A stretch of DNA of 64,000 nt from Deltaproteobacteria bacterium. Lineage in GTDB: Bacteria > Myxococcota_A > Polyangia > Polyangiales > Ga0077539. Below are positions 45,784-54,007 of this stretch, piece by piece. The stretch lies in NCBI GenBank assembly GCA_016218725.1, contig JACRDB010000128.1, positions 1-64,000 on the forward strand, written 5' to 3'. Below the pieces are notes generated by a model. That model was not told where the DNA came from. It was given only the letters and a program-made list of their open reading frames with translations, and did no database searches. Each line of letters begins with the position of its first letter. The first letter of the stretch is position 1. The translations under genes were made by a program, and so were the position numbers.

Positions 45784-46106
45784 CGCCAACGGAGCATGGC
45801 TCCGTGGTTCGAAAGGTCCTGGAGGAGTACGCTGGCCTGGTGCCCTCCCAGGGGGAGCTGGCGGCGGAGCTGGTCTTCGATGAATCCCGGGGGCACTACG
45901 AGCTCCTTTATGTCGGCTGGGAAGGCTGGAGGAGGGTCCACGGGACCGTGGTCCACGTGGACCTCCGAGGCGACCTCGTCTGGATCCAGCACGATGGGAC
46001 CGAGGCTGGCATCGCAGACGAACTGATCTCGCGAGGGGTGGATCCCGACCGCATCGTCCTCGGGTTTCAGCACCCTTCGATGCGCGCGCTCGTCGCGGCG
46101 CGCTGA
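45771..46106 (+). CDS. xisI: XisI-like protein
   Basis: 111 residues, usual XisI length. The ATG at 45771 overlaps xisH by 13 bp and has GGGGAGG upstream within xisH. VLFEEYA-type start (VRKVLEEYAGLVPS), ELVFDESRGHYELLYVGWEG, RVHGTVVHVDLRGDLVWIQHDGTE and GVDPDRIVLGFQHP are diagnostic. It is the obligate partner of XisH. The 3' end overlaps the convergent M23 peptidase gene by 40 bp, an unusually long overlap for this window. Confidence 0.87.
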   Translation: MGVVAPTEHGSVVRKVLEEYAGLVPSQGELAAELVFDESRGHYELLYVGWEGWRRVHGTVVHVDLRGDLVWIQHDGTEAGIADELISRGVDPDRIVLGFQHPSMRALVAAR

Positions 46107-47344
46107 CTGCGCGCCGGGGCCCTCCGGCGGCGCCACCGGAGGAGTGCCGCGAGCGCAAACAGCGCCAGGGGCGTGCGCCCCGGCGCTCGCTGGGCCCGAC
46201 ACCCGCAATCGCCCTCGACGGAGTCTACCCGGTCCGGGGCGACGTCGTCGGCGTCCTCCGCGGGGCCCACGTCCTCGAAGGCGGAGGCCTCCTCCGCGGC
46301 GCCTGAGTCGTCGGCGTCGCCTGCGTCGTCGGCGTCTGGCGCTTCGATACGGTCCTCCGGGGTGACCGGGGTGTCCTCGACGAGCGGGAGGTCCGGGGCG
46401 GGCGCTTCGGGGGCGTCCAGGGCGCGGTCGGCGCCGAGGTCTGCGCGCTCTGTGGGGGCGTCCCTGGCGGCGTCTGGTTGCGCGCCGGCGTCCATTGCGC
46501 AGACCGCGTCGTCCACGCGCCCGTCGCAGTCGTCGTCGAGGCGGTTGCACGCCTCGGCGCGAGGGAGCACCTGGCCCGCGCAGGCGCCCCAGCGCCCGCC
46601 CGCGCAGGTCTCCGTGCCCGCGCGGCAGACCCCCCGGCCCGCGGTCCCCGCGGGGCCCGCGTAGCACGACCTGGAGAGCCCGTCGTCCACGCGCCCGTCG
46701 CAGTCGTCGTCGCGGCCGTTGCAGGTCTCCGCCGAGGGGACGCAGGCGCACTCCCCGGCGGGGCTCATGGGGTAGCTGCGCTGGTCCACCCAGGCCCCCG
46801 GGGAAGAGGTGCAGCGCCCGCGGTACGAGTCCAGCGATGCGCCCGAGGCCGTGCGCCGCCAGCCGAAGTGCACGTGGGGCCCCGAGGAGCTCCCGGAGCT
46901 GGCCGAGCGCCCGAGGGTCTGGCCGCAGCGCACCCGCTGCCCTCGGGAGACCGCGAGGGAGTCCCGCTGCATGTGGCAGAAGATCGACCGGGAGCCGTCC
47001 GCGTGGCTGAGCTGGACGTAGTTGCCGCAGCGGCCGCCGCAGGGGTTCCCCACGTAGCCGTAGTTGGCGCAGCCGTTGTTGGTCGCGATCACCACGCCGT
47101 CGGCGCCGGCCAGCACCGGGGTCCCGAAGGGGATGCCGAAGTCCGTGCCCGAGTGCCCGTCGTAGCAGCGCCCGCCGCAGTTGTAGTCCCGGCACCCGCC
47201 GCCGGAGTTGTTGTCAAAGCCGTAGTTCACCGTCACCGACGGCGCGAAGGGGCGACGGTGGCGGAGCTGCGCCCGCGCGTCCGCCCCCGTGAGCACGAGC
47301 GCCCACGCCGCCGCGGTCGCCGAGAGCGCGCGGGGAGCGCTCAC
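46067..47344 (-). CDS. Secreted M23 peptidase with MopE-type motifs and MYXO-CTERM-like tail
   Basis: 425 residues from the GTG at 47344. Signal peptide AAAWALVLTGADARAQ. M23 (LytM) domain: HSGTDFGIPFGTPVLAGADG supplies the HxxxD zinc ligands and HVHFGW the third; it cleaves peptidoglycan cross-bridges or similar peptides. Two CNGRDDDCDGRVDDGL / CNRLDDDCDGRVDDAV modules (putative metal-binding, MopE-type) follow. After an acidic Asp/Ala/Pro linker comes GDCGCR, a hydrophobic helix (TPLALFALAALL) and a poly-Arg end, the layout of the MYXO-CTERM sorting signal. Start overlaps the upstream lipoprotein stop (GTGA). Confidence 0.85.
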   Translation of the reverse strand: MSAPRALSATAAAWALVLTGADARAQLRHRRPFAPSVTVNYGFDNNSGGGCRDYNCGGRCYDGHSGTDFGIPFGTPVLAGADGVVIATNNGCANYGYVGNPCGGRCGNYVQLSHADGSRSIFCHMQRDSLAVSRGQRVRCGQTLGRSASSGSSSGPHVHFGWRRTASGASLDSYRGRCTSSPGAWVDQRSYPMSPAGECACVPSAETCNGRDDDCDGRVDDGLSRSCYAGPAGTAGRGVCRAGTETCAGGRWGACAGQVLPRAEACNRLDDDCDGRVDDAVCAMDAGAQPDAARDAPTERADLGADRALDAPEAPAPDLPLVEDTPVTPEDRIEAPDADDAGDADDSGAAEEASAFEDVGPAEDADDVAPDRVDSVEGDCGCRAQRAPGRTPLALFALAALLRWRRRRAPARSQRAATSARIEGC

Positions 47345-48198
47345 CGCGTGCCCTCCAGGTCGCGAAGGGACCTCGCCGTCACGCCGCGCTGGGCGTCCTG
47401 GGTGAGCACCGCAGCGGCCCCGGGCACCAGCACCGGGAGGCCGACGCCCGCGAGGCGACCTCGGAGGACCCCGTCCAGGCCCAGGCTCACCAGGGCGCCG
47501 TCGGACTCGTAGACCAGGGCGTCGCCGAAGACCACCGGCGCCGTGGGCCCCGTGGGCAGCGGCGTGTCCGCCCGGAGCGCCCAGCGCGCGGGCGCCGCGC
47601 CCTCGCGCAAGCGGTAGAACGCCGGGGTGCCGTCAGAGCTGGCTACCAGTAGCACCTCGCGCCCGTCCGGAGCGAGCGTCGGACACCATGAGGGCACGAG
47701 CCCCGGCGCCAGCGCCTCCAGCGCGCCGCTGGCGACGCCCGCCCGAACGACCTGGAGCTCCGGCGGGTCCCCGCGGGTATAGACCACCGTTGCGCCGCGG
47801 GCGTCGAGGCTCAGGGGCCCGTGGACTGCCCGGTCCAGCGTGACCGGCTCAGCCCCCGGAGCGTCGAGACGCAGCAACACGTGCGCGGTGGAGAGCACCA
47901 GCACGCCCTCGGCGCCCTGGAGGAATCGCGCCTCGAGCACCGGGACGCCCTGGAAACGCCAGGGCTCTTCTCCGGTCCGAGAGAGCCAGCGCACCAGGAG
48001 CGCGCGGTCCGCGTCGCTGTTCTCGGGCACTGGCAGCACCCTTCCCACCAGCGCGTCGCCGCGCGCGTGCTGGTCGACCAGCACCTCGTCCGGCGCGCGC
48101 AGCGTAAGCGGCTGCGGCGCTGCGCGCCGCGCAGGGGCAGGCTCGCCGCGACAGGCGAAGAGCACCGCCACCAGGACCTGAGTGCTCCGACGGACCAT
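47341..48198 (-). CDS. Lipoprotein, probable beta-propeller
   Basis: 285 residues. Lipoprotein signal MVRRSTQVLVAVLFAC (Cys 16). The mature part is made of repeated beta-rich segments such as LSLDARGATVVYTRGDPPELQVVR, PTLAPDGREVLLVASSDG and APVVFGDALVYESDGALVSL, like the WD40/TolB type of propeller. No catalytic residues. The stop overlaps the start of the M23 peptidase gene, so the two form an operon. Function unknown; a binding platform is plausible. Confidence 0.65.
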   Translation of the reverse strand: MVRRSTQVLVAVLFACRGEPAPARRAAPQPLTLRAPDEVLVDQHARGDALVGRVLPVPENSDADRALLVRWLSRTGEEPWRFQGVPVLEARFLQGAEGVLVLSTAHVLLRLDAPGAEPVTLDRAVHGPLSLDARGATVVYTRGDPPELQVVRAGVASGALEALAPGLVPSWCPTLAPDGREVLLVASSDGTPAFYRLREGAAPARWALRADTPLPTGPTAPVVFGDALVYESDGALVSLGLDGVLRGRLAGVGLPVLVPGAAAVLTQDAQRGVTARSLRDLEGTR

Positions 48199-48290
48199 AC
48201 GCCACCCCAAGCGTACCCGAAGCGCGGCCCGTCCGCAGCACCGCGCACGGCCGTTGCGCTCCACGCCACTGGCGTCGCATAGTCTGCCTC

Positions 48291-51014
48291 GTGAGCGCCC
48301 TGCGATGGAGTGGGACGGCAGTCGCGGTGCTCCTTGGAGTAGCCTGCGGCGCGGACCCCGCACCCCCCCGCGGTGACGCCTCGGACCTCGGAGGGCGTCC
48401 CGAGGCTCCCTTCGGAGACCACGCGAGCCTCGACGCCATGGAGGGTGCTCTCCCGGACGCTGGCGCCCTGGACAGCGGGATGGACGCCTCCCTCGCCGAG
48501 GCTCCGCCGGACGCCGCGCAGGACGAGCACCCGGACGCGACCGACGGTGACTCCACCGGGGACCTTCCCTCGGGCGAGCGCCCGGCACTCGCCTGTCCCG
48601 AGGGACGCGCGCCTTGCGACGACCGCTGCGTGGACCTCGCGTGGGACCCGGACCACTGCGGGCGCTGCGACCGGCGGTGCCCGCTCGGGCAGGTGTGCTC
48701 CCGAGGCGCCTGCTCCGAGGCGTGCGGCGGAGGGCGACGGCCTTGCTCCATCGCCGGGGCGGCCCGCTGCGTAGACCAGCTCTCGGACCCACGGCACTGC
48801 GGGGCCTGCGACCGCCCGTGCGCCGACGGGCAGACCTGCACCGACGGGCGCTGCGCCTGCGCCCCGGGCTTCACGGTCTGCGGGACGCGCTGCGCCAACC
48901 TCACCATGGACCCTGGGGCCTGCGGGGGCTGCGGAGTCACCTGCCCCGCGGTGCTCAACGCCAGGGTCACCTGCACCCGCGGGGCGTGCGGCTTCCAGTG
49001 CGCCGAGGGCTACCACGCCTGCGGGAACGCCTGCGCGGACAACACCTCGCCGTTGTCCTGCGGCGCGGCGTGTACGGCGTGCCCTGCCCCCGCGGGCTCC
49101 GTCGCCACCTGCGAGGCGGGCCGCTGCGCCTTCCGCTGCGCCCTGGGCTACCACGTCTGCGGCGGGCTCTGCGTGAGCGACGCCCTGGTGGCCACCTGCG
49201 GGGCCTCGTGCGTGCCGTGCCCCGCGGTGATGAACGCCGTGGCCAACTGCGACGGGACCCGCTGCGGGTTCCTCTGCCTCACCAACTTTCACCGCTGCGG
49301 CGACGCGTGCGTGGCCAACGCCAGCCCCATGACCTGCGGGGCCTCGTGCACCCAATGCCCGGTCCCCCCGAGCGCCACCGCCACCTGCGACGGCACCCGC
49401 TGCGGCTTCGCATGCATGGCCTCCTTCGGAGACTGCGACCGCGAGGCCGGCAACGGCTGCGAGGTGGACCTGCGCATCGAGGTGCGCCACTGCGGGGTGT
49501 GCGGCCGGAGCTGCACGGCCCCGGCCAGCGCCACGCCCACCTGCACCGCGGGCGCGTGCGGCTGGCGCTGCAACACCGGCGCGGGCAACTGCGACGGCAA
49601 CCCCACCAATGGCTGTGAAACCGACATCTCGCTCAATACCGCACATTGTGGGATGTGTGGGAGAGTGTGCGCGACGGGTGAGGTCTGTCTGGAGGGCGCC
49701 TGCCGCACGCCGAGGCATCGGGCGTCGGTGAGCCTTGGGGGCATCGATGAGGACGGCGTGGCTGCTGTGGCGGTGGCGCGCGATGGGACCGTGTACGTGA
49801 CCGGAGCGTATCGGGCGGAGCTCGCCCTCGGCGGGAGGACCTTCCGCGCGACGGGCGGCACGGACGTGCTCCTCGCGGCGTTCACACCGGAGGGGGTGCT
49901 GCGCTGGGCCAGGCCCTTCGGCGGCGCTCAGGACGACGCCGGCACCGGGATCGTCGTGGACGCCAGCGGAAACCTTTACGTCACCGGACGCTTTCGGGTG
50001 GCGGTGGACCTCGGCGGGGGCGCCCTCACGACCAACGGCGAGGCCGACGGCTTCGTCGCGAGCTTCGCCCCGGACGGGTCGCACCGCTGGAGCCGGAGCT
50101 TTGGCGGCCCAGACAACGACGAGGCCCGCGCGATCGCCCTGGGCATGGACGGCCGGGTGGTGGTCACCGGGAGCCTCCGGGGGACCGTGAACGTGCTCGG
50201 CGTGCCGCTCTCGGGGAGCGCGTCCACCGATGGCTTCGTCGCCGCCCTCGGGGACACCGGGGCCGCGCGCTGGGCCCGGCGCTTCATTCCATCCACCACG
50301 GCCCCCGGAGGGTCGCAAGGCTGGGCCCTCGCCGCCGCGGCCGATGGGAGCCTCTATGTCACCGGGCTCTTCTCGGGGCTCGTGCAGTTCGGCACGGACC
50401 TGGCGACCAGCGCGGGGACCTTTGACATCTTCGTCGAGGCCCTGAGCGCCGCCGGGGATCACCGTTGGGTCCGTCGCTACGGCGCCGAGAGCACCGACTG
50501 GGGTCGAGGCATCGCCACGGACCCCACGGGGAATGTCTTTCTCACCGGGTACTACCAGGGCTCCGTGGACTTCGGCGGAGGGCTCCTGACCGGTGGCACC
50601 GGCACGGATTTCTTCCTGGTGTCCCTCTCCCCCTCCGGGGCCCATCGCTGGTCGCGCAGGCTCGGTGGCAGCGCCAGGGCCTTCGGGAGCGCCGCGGGGC
50701 AGGGCCTCACCGCGGACTCCGCGGGCAACCTCTACGCCTCGGGGCTCCTCGCAGGCACCGTGGAGACGCCCCTTGGTGTGCGCACCAGCGCCGGCGCCAG
50801 CGATGTGCTGCTCGGGAGCTGGACCCCCACGGGCAACCTCCGCTGGGTGCTGCGCTTCGGCGGCTCGGGCTCCGACGAGGCCACCGGCGTCGCCGTGGAC
50901 CCGCTCTCCAGGGTCTGGGCCGTCGGGGCCTTCGCGCGCACCGTGGACTTCGGCGGGGGCGTGGTCACCAGCGCCGGTGAGGGCGATGGCTTCCTCCTAG
51001 GCGTCTCGCAGTGA
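48291..51014 (+). CDS. Lipoprotein with Cys-rich modules and SBBP-type beta-propeller
   Basis: 907 residues from the GTG at 48291. Lipobox LLGVAC (Cys 19), then an Asp/Ala/Pro linker. Residues about 100-475 hold Cys-rich modules related to those of the giant lipoprotein at 28667 (HCGRCDRRCPLGQVC, GFACMASFGDCDREAGNGCE, NCDGNPTNGCETD). Residues about 480-905 are seven or so propeller-like repeats (GTVYVTGAYRAELALGG, RWSRSFGGPDNDEARAIA, GNLYVTGRFRVAVDLGGG). Likely surface-exposed and adhesive or ligand-binding. Divergent from the lipoprotein gene at 48198; TAGTCT lies 11 nt before the GTG with no Shine-Dalgarno. Confidence 0.8.
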   Translation: MSALRWSGTAVAVLLGVACGADPAPPRGDASDLGGRPEAPFGDHASLDAMEGALPDAGALDSGMDASLAEAPPDAAQDEHPDATDGDSTGDLPSGERPALACPEGRAPCDDRCVDLAWDPDHCGRCDRRCPLGQVCSRGACSEACGGGRRPCSIAGAARCVDQLSDPRHCGACDRPCADGQTCTDGRCACAPGFTVCGTRCANLTMDPGACGGCGVTCPAVLNARVTCTRGACGFQCAEGYHACGNACADNTSPLSCGAACTACPAPAGSVATCEAGRCAFRCALGYHVCGGLCVSDALVATCGASCVPCPAVMNAVANCDGTRCGFLCLTNFHRCGDACVANASPMTCGASCTQCPVPPSATATCDGTRCGFACMASFGDCDREAGNGCEVDLRIEVRHCGVCGRSCTAPASATPTCTAGACGWRCNTGAGNCDGNPTNGCETDISLNTAHCGMCGRVCATGEVCLEGACRTPRHRASVSLGGIDEDGVAAVAVARDGTVYVTGAYRAELALGGRTFRATGGTDVLLAAFTPEGVLRWARPFGGAQDDAGTGIVVDASGNLYVTGRFRVAVDLGGGALTTNGEADGFVASFAPDGSHRWSRSFGGPDNDEARAIALGMDGRVVVTGSLRGTVNVLGVPLSGSASTDGFVAALGDTGAARWARRFIPSTTAPGGSQGWALAAAADGSLYVTGLFSGLVQFGTDLATSAGTFDIFVEALSAAGDHRWVRRYGAESTDWGRGIATDPTGNVFLTGYYQGSVDFGGGLLTGGTGTDFFLVSLSPSGAHRWSRRLGGSARAFGSAAGQGLTADSAGNLYASGLLAGTVETPLGVRTSAGASDVLLGSWTPTGNLRWVLRFGGSGSDEATGVAVDPLSRVWAVGAFARTVDFGGGVVTSAGEGDGFLLGVSQ

Positions 51015-51018
51015 CGTT

Positions 51019-51717
51019 CTAGAGCATCGCCATGCACGCCGCGGTGCAGGCCGTAATGCACCGCCCGCAGGCGCAGCCCTGGAGGCGCACGAAGGCCGGG
51101 TCCGTGGCGCAGGTCGCGTCCCTCATGCCCGTGGCGCAGCGCTGGCAGACCGTGCTCGTGCAGCCCGCGAGCTCCGTCGCGCACATCGCCGAGACACACA
51201 TGGTGCAGGGCGTCTCCGTGGGGCCCGCGTCGCCCGTACACTGCGGCGTGGTCCAGGCCCAGGGTTGACCCCCGCAGGAGGCGCCCGTAGGTCCCGTGGC
51301 GGTGCCCACGTAACACCTGCCGCCACACCAGCCGCAGGTCGACCGCCCCGTACAGTCCGCGCACGAGGTCGAGCCCGAGCACTCATCCACCGGCGGCCGG
51401 GTGTCCGGCGGCACCCCGGTGTCCCTGGGGGGCGTGCCCGTGTCCACCGGCGGCGTCCCCGTATCCTGCGGAGGGTTTCCGGTGTCCACGGGAGGGGTCC
51501 CGGTGTCTACCGGAGGGGTCCCGGTGTCCACGGGAGGCGTCCCGGTGTCCACGGGGGGCGTCCCGGTGTCCATCGGGGTCCCGCTGTCCGTCGGGGTAAC
51601 GCCATCGCCGGTGACCGCGGAGTCCGTGGGACCCGGGTTCGAGATGCCACCGCCACCGCGCGCGGAACAGGCCACAGCCAGAGAACCAAGGAGGATCGTA
51701 CGAAGGAGGAGCTTCAT
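51019..51717 (-). CDS. Lipoprotein with tandem TPPVDTG repeats and Cys-rich C-terminus
   Basis: 232 residues from the ATG at 51717, with AGGAGG upstream. Lipobox LAVAC (Cys 17). Residues 53-101 are seven heptads based on TPPVDTG. The rest is Cys-rich: a PSI/plexin-like CADCTGRSTCGWCGGRCYVG, then CTMCVSAMCATELAGC, VCQRCATGMRDATC and CACGRCITACTAACM. The Pro/Thr/Asp heptads form an extended stalk that would hold the Cys domain away from the membrane. Ends 4 bp from the convergent propeller gene. Confidence 0.75.
   Translation of the reverse strand: MKLLLRTILLGSLAVACSARGGGGISNPGPTDSAVTGDGVTPTDSGTPMDTGTPPVDTGTPPVDTGTPPVDTGTPPVDTGNPPQDTGTPPVDTGTPPRDTGVPPDTRPPVDECSGSTSCADCTGRSTCGWCGGRCYVGTATGPTGASCGGQPWAWTTPQCTGDAGPTETPCTMCVSAMCATELAGCTSTVCQRCATGMRDATCATDPAFVRLQGCACGRCITACTAACMAML
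51415..51561 (-). repeat. Seven tandem 21-bp repeats (TPPVDTG)
   Basis: Heptads read TPPVDTG four times, then NPPQDTG, TPPVDTG and TPPRDTG. The DNA copies are nearly identical, which makes copy number liable to slip without loss of frame. Confidence 0.9.
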
Positions 51718-52035
51718 GGTGGGGGTAGGATGCCACGACGGGCGCAGAAGAAAAAACGAACCCCCCTGAAGGGTCCCTCGGAGGTCGTGAGGGTCTTCAG
51801 GGGGGTGAAAAAGTGGCGACGACAACTATGGCGTTGGGGGGGGAGGGATCGCCGTTGCCGCCGCCGAGTTGGGTATATTCACGCTCCGTGCCAGGCTGAA
51901 TCGTTGGGAATCACCTGGGTTTCTGCCGACGTGGGGCCTCAGACCTTTCAATCTTGCAAGGATTCCCTGGCAGAAAAGAAGGGTCGGTGAAAGGTCATTG
52001 ACGGGAGGGTGGGACTACGTGCCCCATGGTCAGCC
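51718..52035. other. Divergent intergenic region with hairpin, AT-richer than surroundings
   Basis: The only gene-free stretch above 300 bp. It holds the leader of the TPPVDTG lipoprotein gene on the minus strand, a long hairpin with a T-run on the minus strand, and the upstream region of the barrel gene on the plus strand. Base composition from about 51870 to 52010 is clearly less GC-rich. No convincing ORF or known RNA was recognised. Confidence 0.6.
51760..51806 (-). terminator. Hairpin with T-run, terminator or leader attenuator
   Basis: ACCCCCCTGAAG (51760-51771) and CTTCAGGGGGGT (51795-51806) are perfect 12-bp arms. On the minus strand the hairpin is followed by TTCGTTTTTTCTT. The next minus-strand gene starts 43 bp further on, so the structure would sit in its leader. 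No minus-strand gene lies just upstream that would need a terminator. Confidence 0.5.
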
Positions 52036-52956
52036 ATGGAAGGCTCTCGGCAGGGTGCGCGCGGTGCGTGGGTGGGGCTGGCGATGCTCCTCTGGGGCTC
52101 CGGGGCTTCGGCGCAACCCTGGGTCCGCGAGGGGCTCTACTACCGCAACACCACGCTGGCGCGGCTGAACCCCCTTGGGCTCTTCAATGAGCTGCGGGTG
52201 GGGTACCGCCACCGGCTGTCCCACCGGGCGGCGCCGATTTTTCAGAACACCTTCGTGGGGCTCAGCGCCAACCTGGCGGCTTCCCCGGCGTTCTTACGGC
52301 CCGGGGTGGTGCTGGATTTCAACCCCCTGGCGGTGCTCCAGCTCTTCGCGATGTACGAGTTCACGCAGTATTTTGGCACCTTTCAGTTTCTCCAGTCGTT
52401 CCCCTCGGCCTCGGCGGCGCATGCCGACTCGCTCCTGCGCAGCAACGCCGCCAACGGCCTGAACCAGGCCACCACCGAGCACCGGGTGACCTTCGGCGCC
52501 ACGCTCCAGGCCCGGGTGGACGCCCTGGCCATCCGCACCGCCAGCCGCCTCACCTGGATCTCCGCGGACGTCCGCGCCGGAGACCGCGCCCTCTACGACA
52601 TCTGGTACGACGCCATGGCCCAGAACGGCGGCTGGGTCTACGCCAATGACACGGACCTCCTGATCTCCTTCCCGGAGCTCGGCTTCGCCGGGGGCCTGCG
52701 CTACTCCCTGGTCCATGCCCTCTACGGCCCCGGGGCCTACGGCCCGGGAGAGGCCCAGGACAACCCCAACACGCCCACCCAGCGCCTCGGGCCCTTCGTG
52801 GCCCTGACCTTCCGCGAGCGTCGCCGGGGGTGGTTCAACGCCCCGACCGTGTTCGCCCTGGTCAACTGGTGGATTTCACACAGATATCGCACCGGCGAGG
52901 ACTCCCACCCCGCGCTGCCGTACGTGGTCCTGGGGCTACAGTTCCGCGGCGATTGA
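52036..52956 (+). CDS. Outer-membrane beta-barrel-like protein
   Basis: 306 residues from the ATG at 52036, with a signal peptide (AWVGLAMLLWGSGASAQ). The mature part has alternating polar/hydrophobic strands with Tyr/Phe/Trp ends (FNELRVGYRHRLS, LAVLQLFAMYEFTQYFGTFQFL, HRVTFGATLQARVDALA, RLGPFVALTFRERRRG), and ends in VVLGLQFRGD. This indicates a small beta-barrel of about 10-12 strands. No plug or enzyme motif. The Hpt gene follows after 68 bp on the same strand. Confidence 0.65.
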   Translation: MEGSRQGARGAWVGLAMLLWGSGASAQPWVREGLYYRNTTLARLNPLGLFNELRVGYRHRLSHRAAPIFQNTFVGLSANLAASPAFLRPGVVLDFNPLAVLQLFAMYEFTQYFGTFQFLQSFPSASAAHADSLLRSNAANGLNQATTEHRVTFGATLQARVDALAIRTASRLTWISADVRAGDRALYDIWYDAMAQNGGWVYANDTDLLISFPELGFAGGLRYSLVHALYGPGAYGPGEAQDNPNTPTQRLGPFVALTFRERRRGWFNAPTVFALVNWWISHRYRTGEDSHPALPYVVLGLQFRGD

Positions 52957-53024
52957 TCATGCTCAAGACCAGGGCGTCCCCCGCCGTTGTTCCAGGGTGC
53001 GCGACCCGCTCCACAGGGAGACCC

Positions 53025-53405
53025 ATGCCCGACGACGCGACCACCGTGGACCCTTCGCTCCCGCTCTTTGATGAGTCCGCCGCCCTGGAGCGCGTCGGGG
53101 ACGACCGGGAGCTCCTCGGAGACCTCCTCGGGATCTTCCTGGAGGAGTGTCCCGCGCAGATTTCAGCCCTCGAGGCCGCGGTGAACGCCTCGGACGCAGG
53201 GGCCCTGACCCGCGCGGCCCACGCCGTGAAGGGTGGCCTCCTGTCCATCGGCGCCGAGGCCCCCGCGGCCCACGCCCGCGCCCTGGAGGCCCTCGGGCGG
53301 TCGGGCACCACCGAAGGCGCCGCCGCGGGGCTCTCCACCCTCCAGGCACTCATGACCGAGCTGGTGCAGGTGCTCCTGGCCTGGAGAGCCGCGATGGCGG
53401 CCTAG
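53025..53405 (+). CDS. Stand-alone histidine phosphotransfer (Hpt) protein
   Basis: 126 residues from the ATG at 53025 (GGGAG upstream). A single four-helix Hpt domain; LTRAAHAVKGGLLSIGAEAPAAHA places the phospho-accepting His at 66. Hpt proteins relay phosphate between hybrid histidine kinases and response regulators. No kinase is adjacent; the nearby receiver-GGDEF protein is a possible partner, although its receiver lacks the conserved Lys. The end overlaps the convergent HD-hydrolase gene by 4 bp. Confidence 0.85.
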   Translation: MPDDATTVDPSLPLFDESAALERVGDDRELLGDLLGIFLEECPAQISALEAAVNASDAGALTRAAHAVKGGLLSIGAEAPAAHARALEALGRSGTTEGAAAGLSTLQALMTELVQVLLAWRAAMAA

Positions 53406-53941
53406 AGTCCCTCTCCGTAGCGCGCCATGCGCGCCGAGAGCCTCGCCGCCTGCCAGGCCGACGCCTCCCCGAGGGCCTGAAGGATGCGCCCCCCCTCGGC
53501 GAGGTAGGCCCGACGCTTGTCCAGGGACCAATGGGAGGGCGCCGGGCCCAGGTTCACCGTGCGGTCCGCCAGCTTCACCAGCCACACCTCCCGGGGCCGG
53601 AGCCGAAGACGCCGGAGGCTGTCGTCCATGCGTGCGTCCTTCGGGACCGACGGGTCCTTGGTGAGCGCCCGAAGGCCCTCTAGGACGCGCTCTCCGAACA
53701 GCCGGGACACCTCCCGAGGGTCCAAGGCGGTGTCCTCCAGGGTGTCGTGCAGGAGCGCGCAGGCCACGGCCAGGTCACCGTCCAGCTCGCGCTCCTCCAT
53801 GAGGGCGCGCTGCACCTCGGCACAGACCGCGGTCACATGCGCGAGGTAGGGCAGCCCGTGAGGGGTCTTCTGGGCGCCGTGGGCGCGCGCGGCGAGCTCC
53901 AGGGCGAGGGCATACACCTCCGGGGACCAGGCCGAGGCCAT
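53402..53941 (-). CDS. Small HD hydrolase of RelA/SpoT (Mesh1/SAH) type
   Basis: 179 residues from the ATG at 53941. The HD set of (p)ppGpp hydrolases is complete: HGLPYLAHV (H35), ALLHDTLEDT (H65-D66, E69-D70) and KLADRTVNL (D126, R127, N130). There is no synthetase, TGS or ACT domain, and the length is that of small alarmone hydrolases. It would hydrolyse (p)ppGpp to GDP/GTP in the cytoplasm; related Mesh1 enzymes also act on NADPH. Divergent from the GGDEF gene by 66 bp. Confidence 0.82.
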   Translation of the reverse strand: MASAWSPEVYALALELAARAHGAQKTPHGLPYLAHVTAVCAEVQRALMEERELDGDLAVACALLHDTLEDTALDPREVSRLFGERVLEGLRALTKDPSVPKDARMDDSLRRLRLRPREVWLVKLADRTVNLGPAPSHWSLDKRRAYLAEGGRILQALGEASAWQAARLSARMARYGEGL

Positions 53942-54007
53942 GGCCCGGAGCCTACACCCGTCGCGCTCAAGGTCGAGCCTCCCGCCGCCGTTGTCCATGG
54001 AAACCCA

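Noticed and set aside
45300..46110. xisHI as part of a prophage or excisable element
   Set aside because: No integrase, recombinase, direct repeats or phage genes are seen near the pair.
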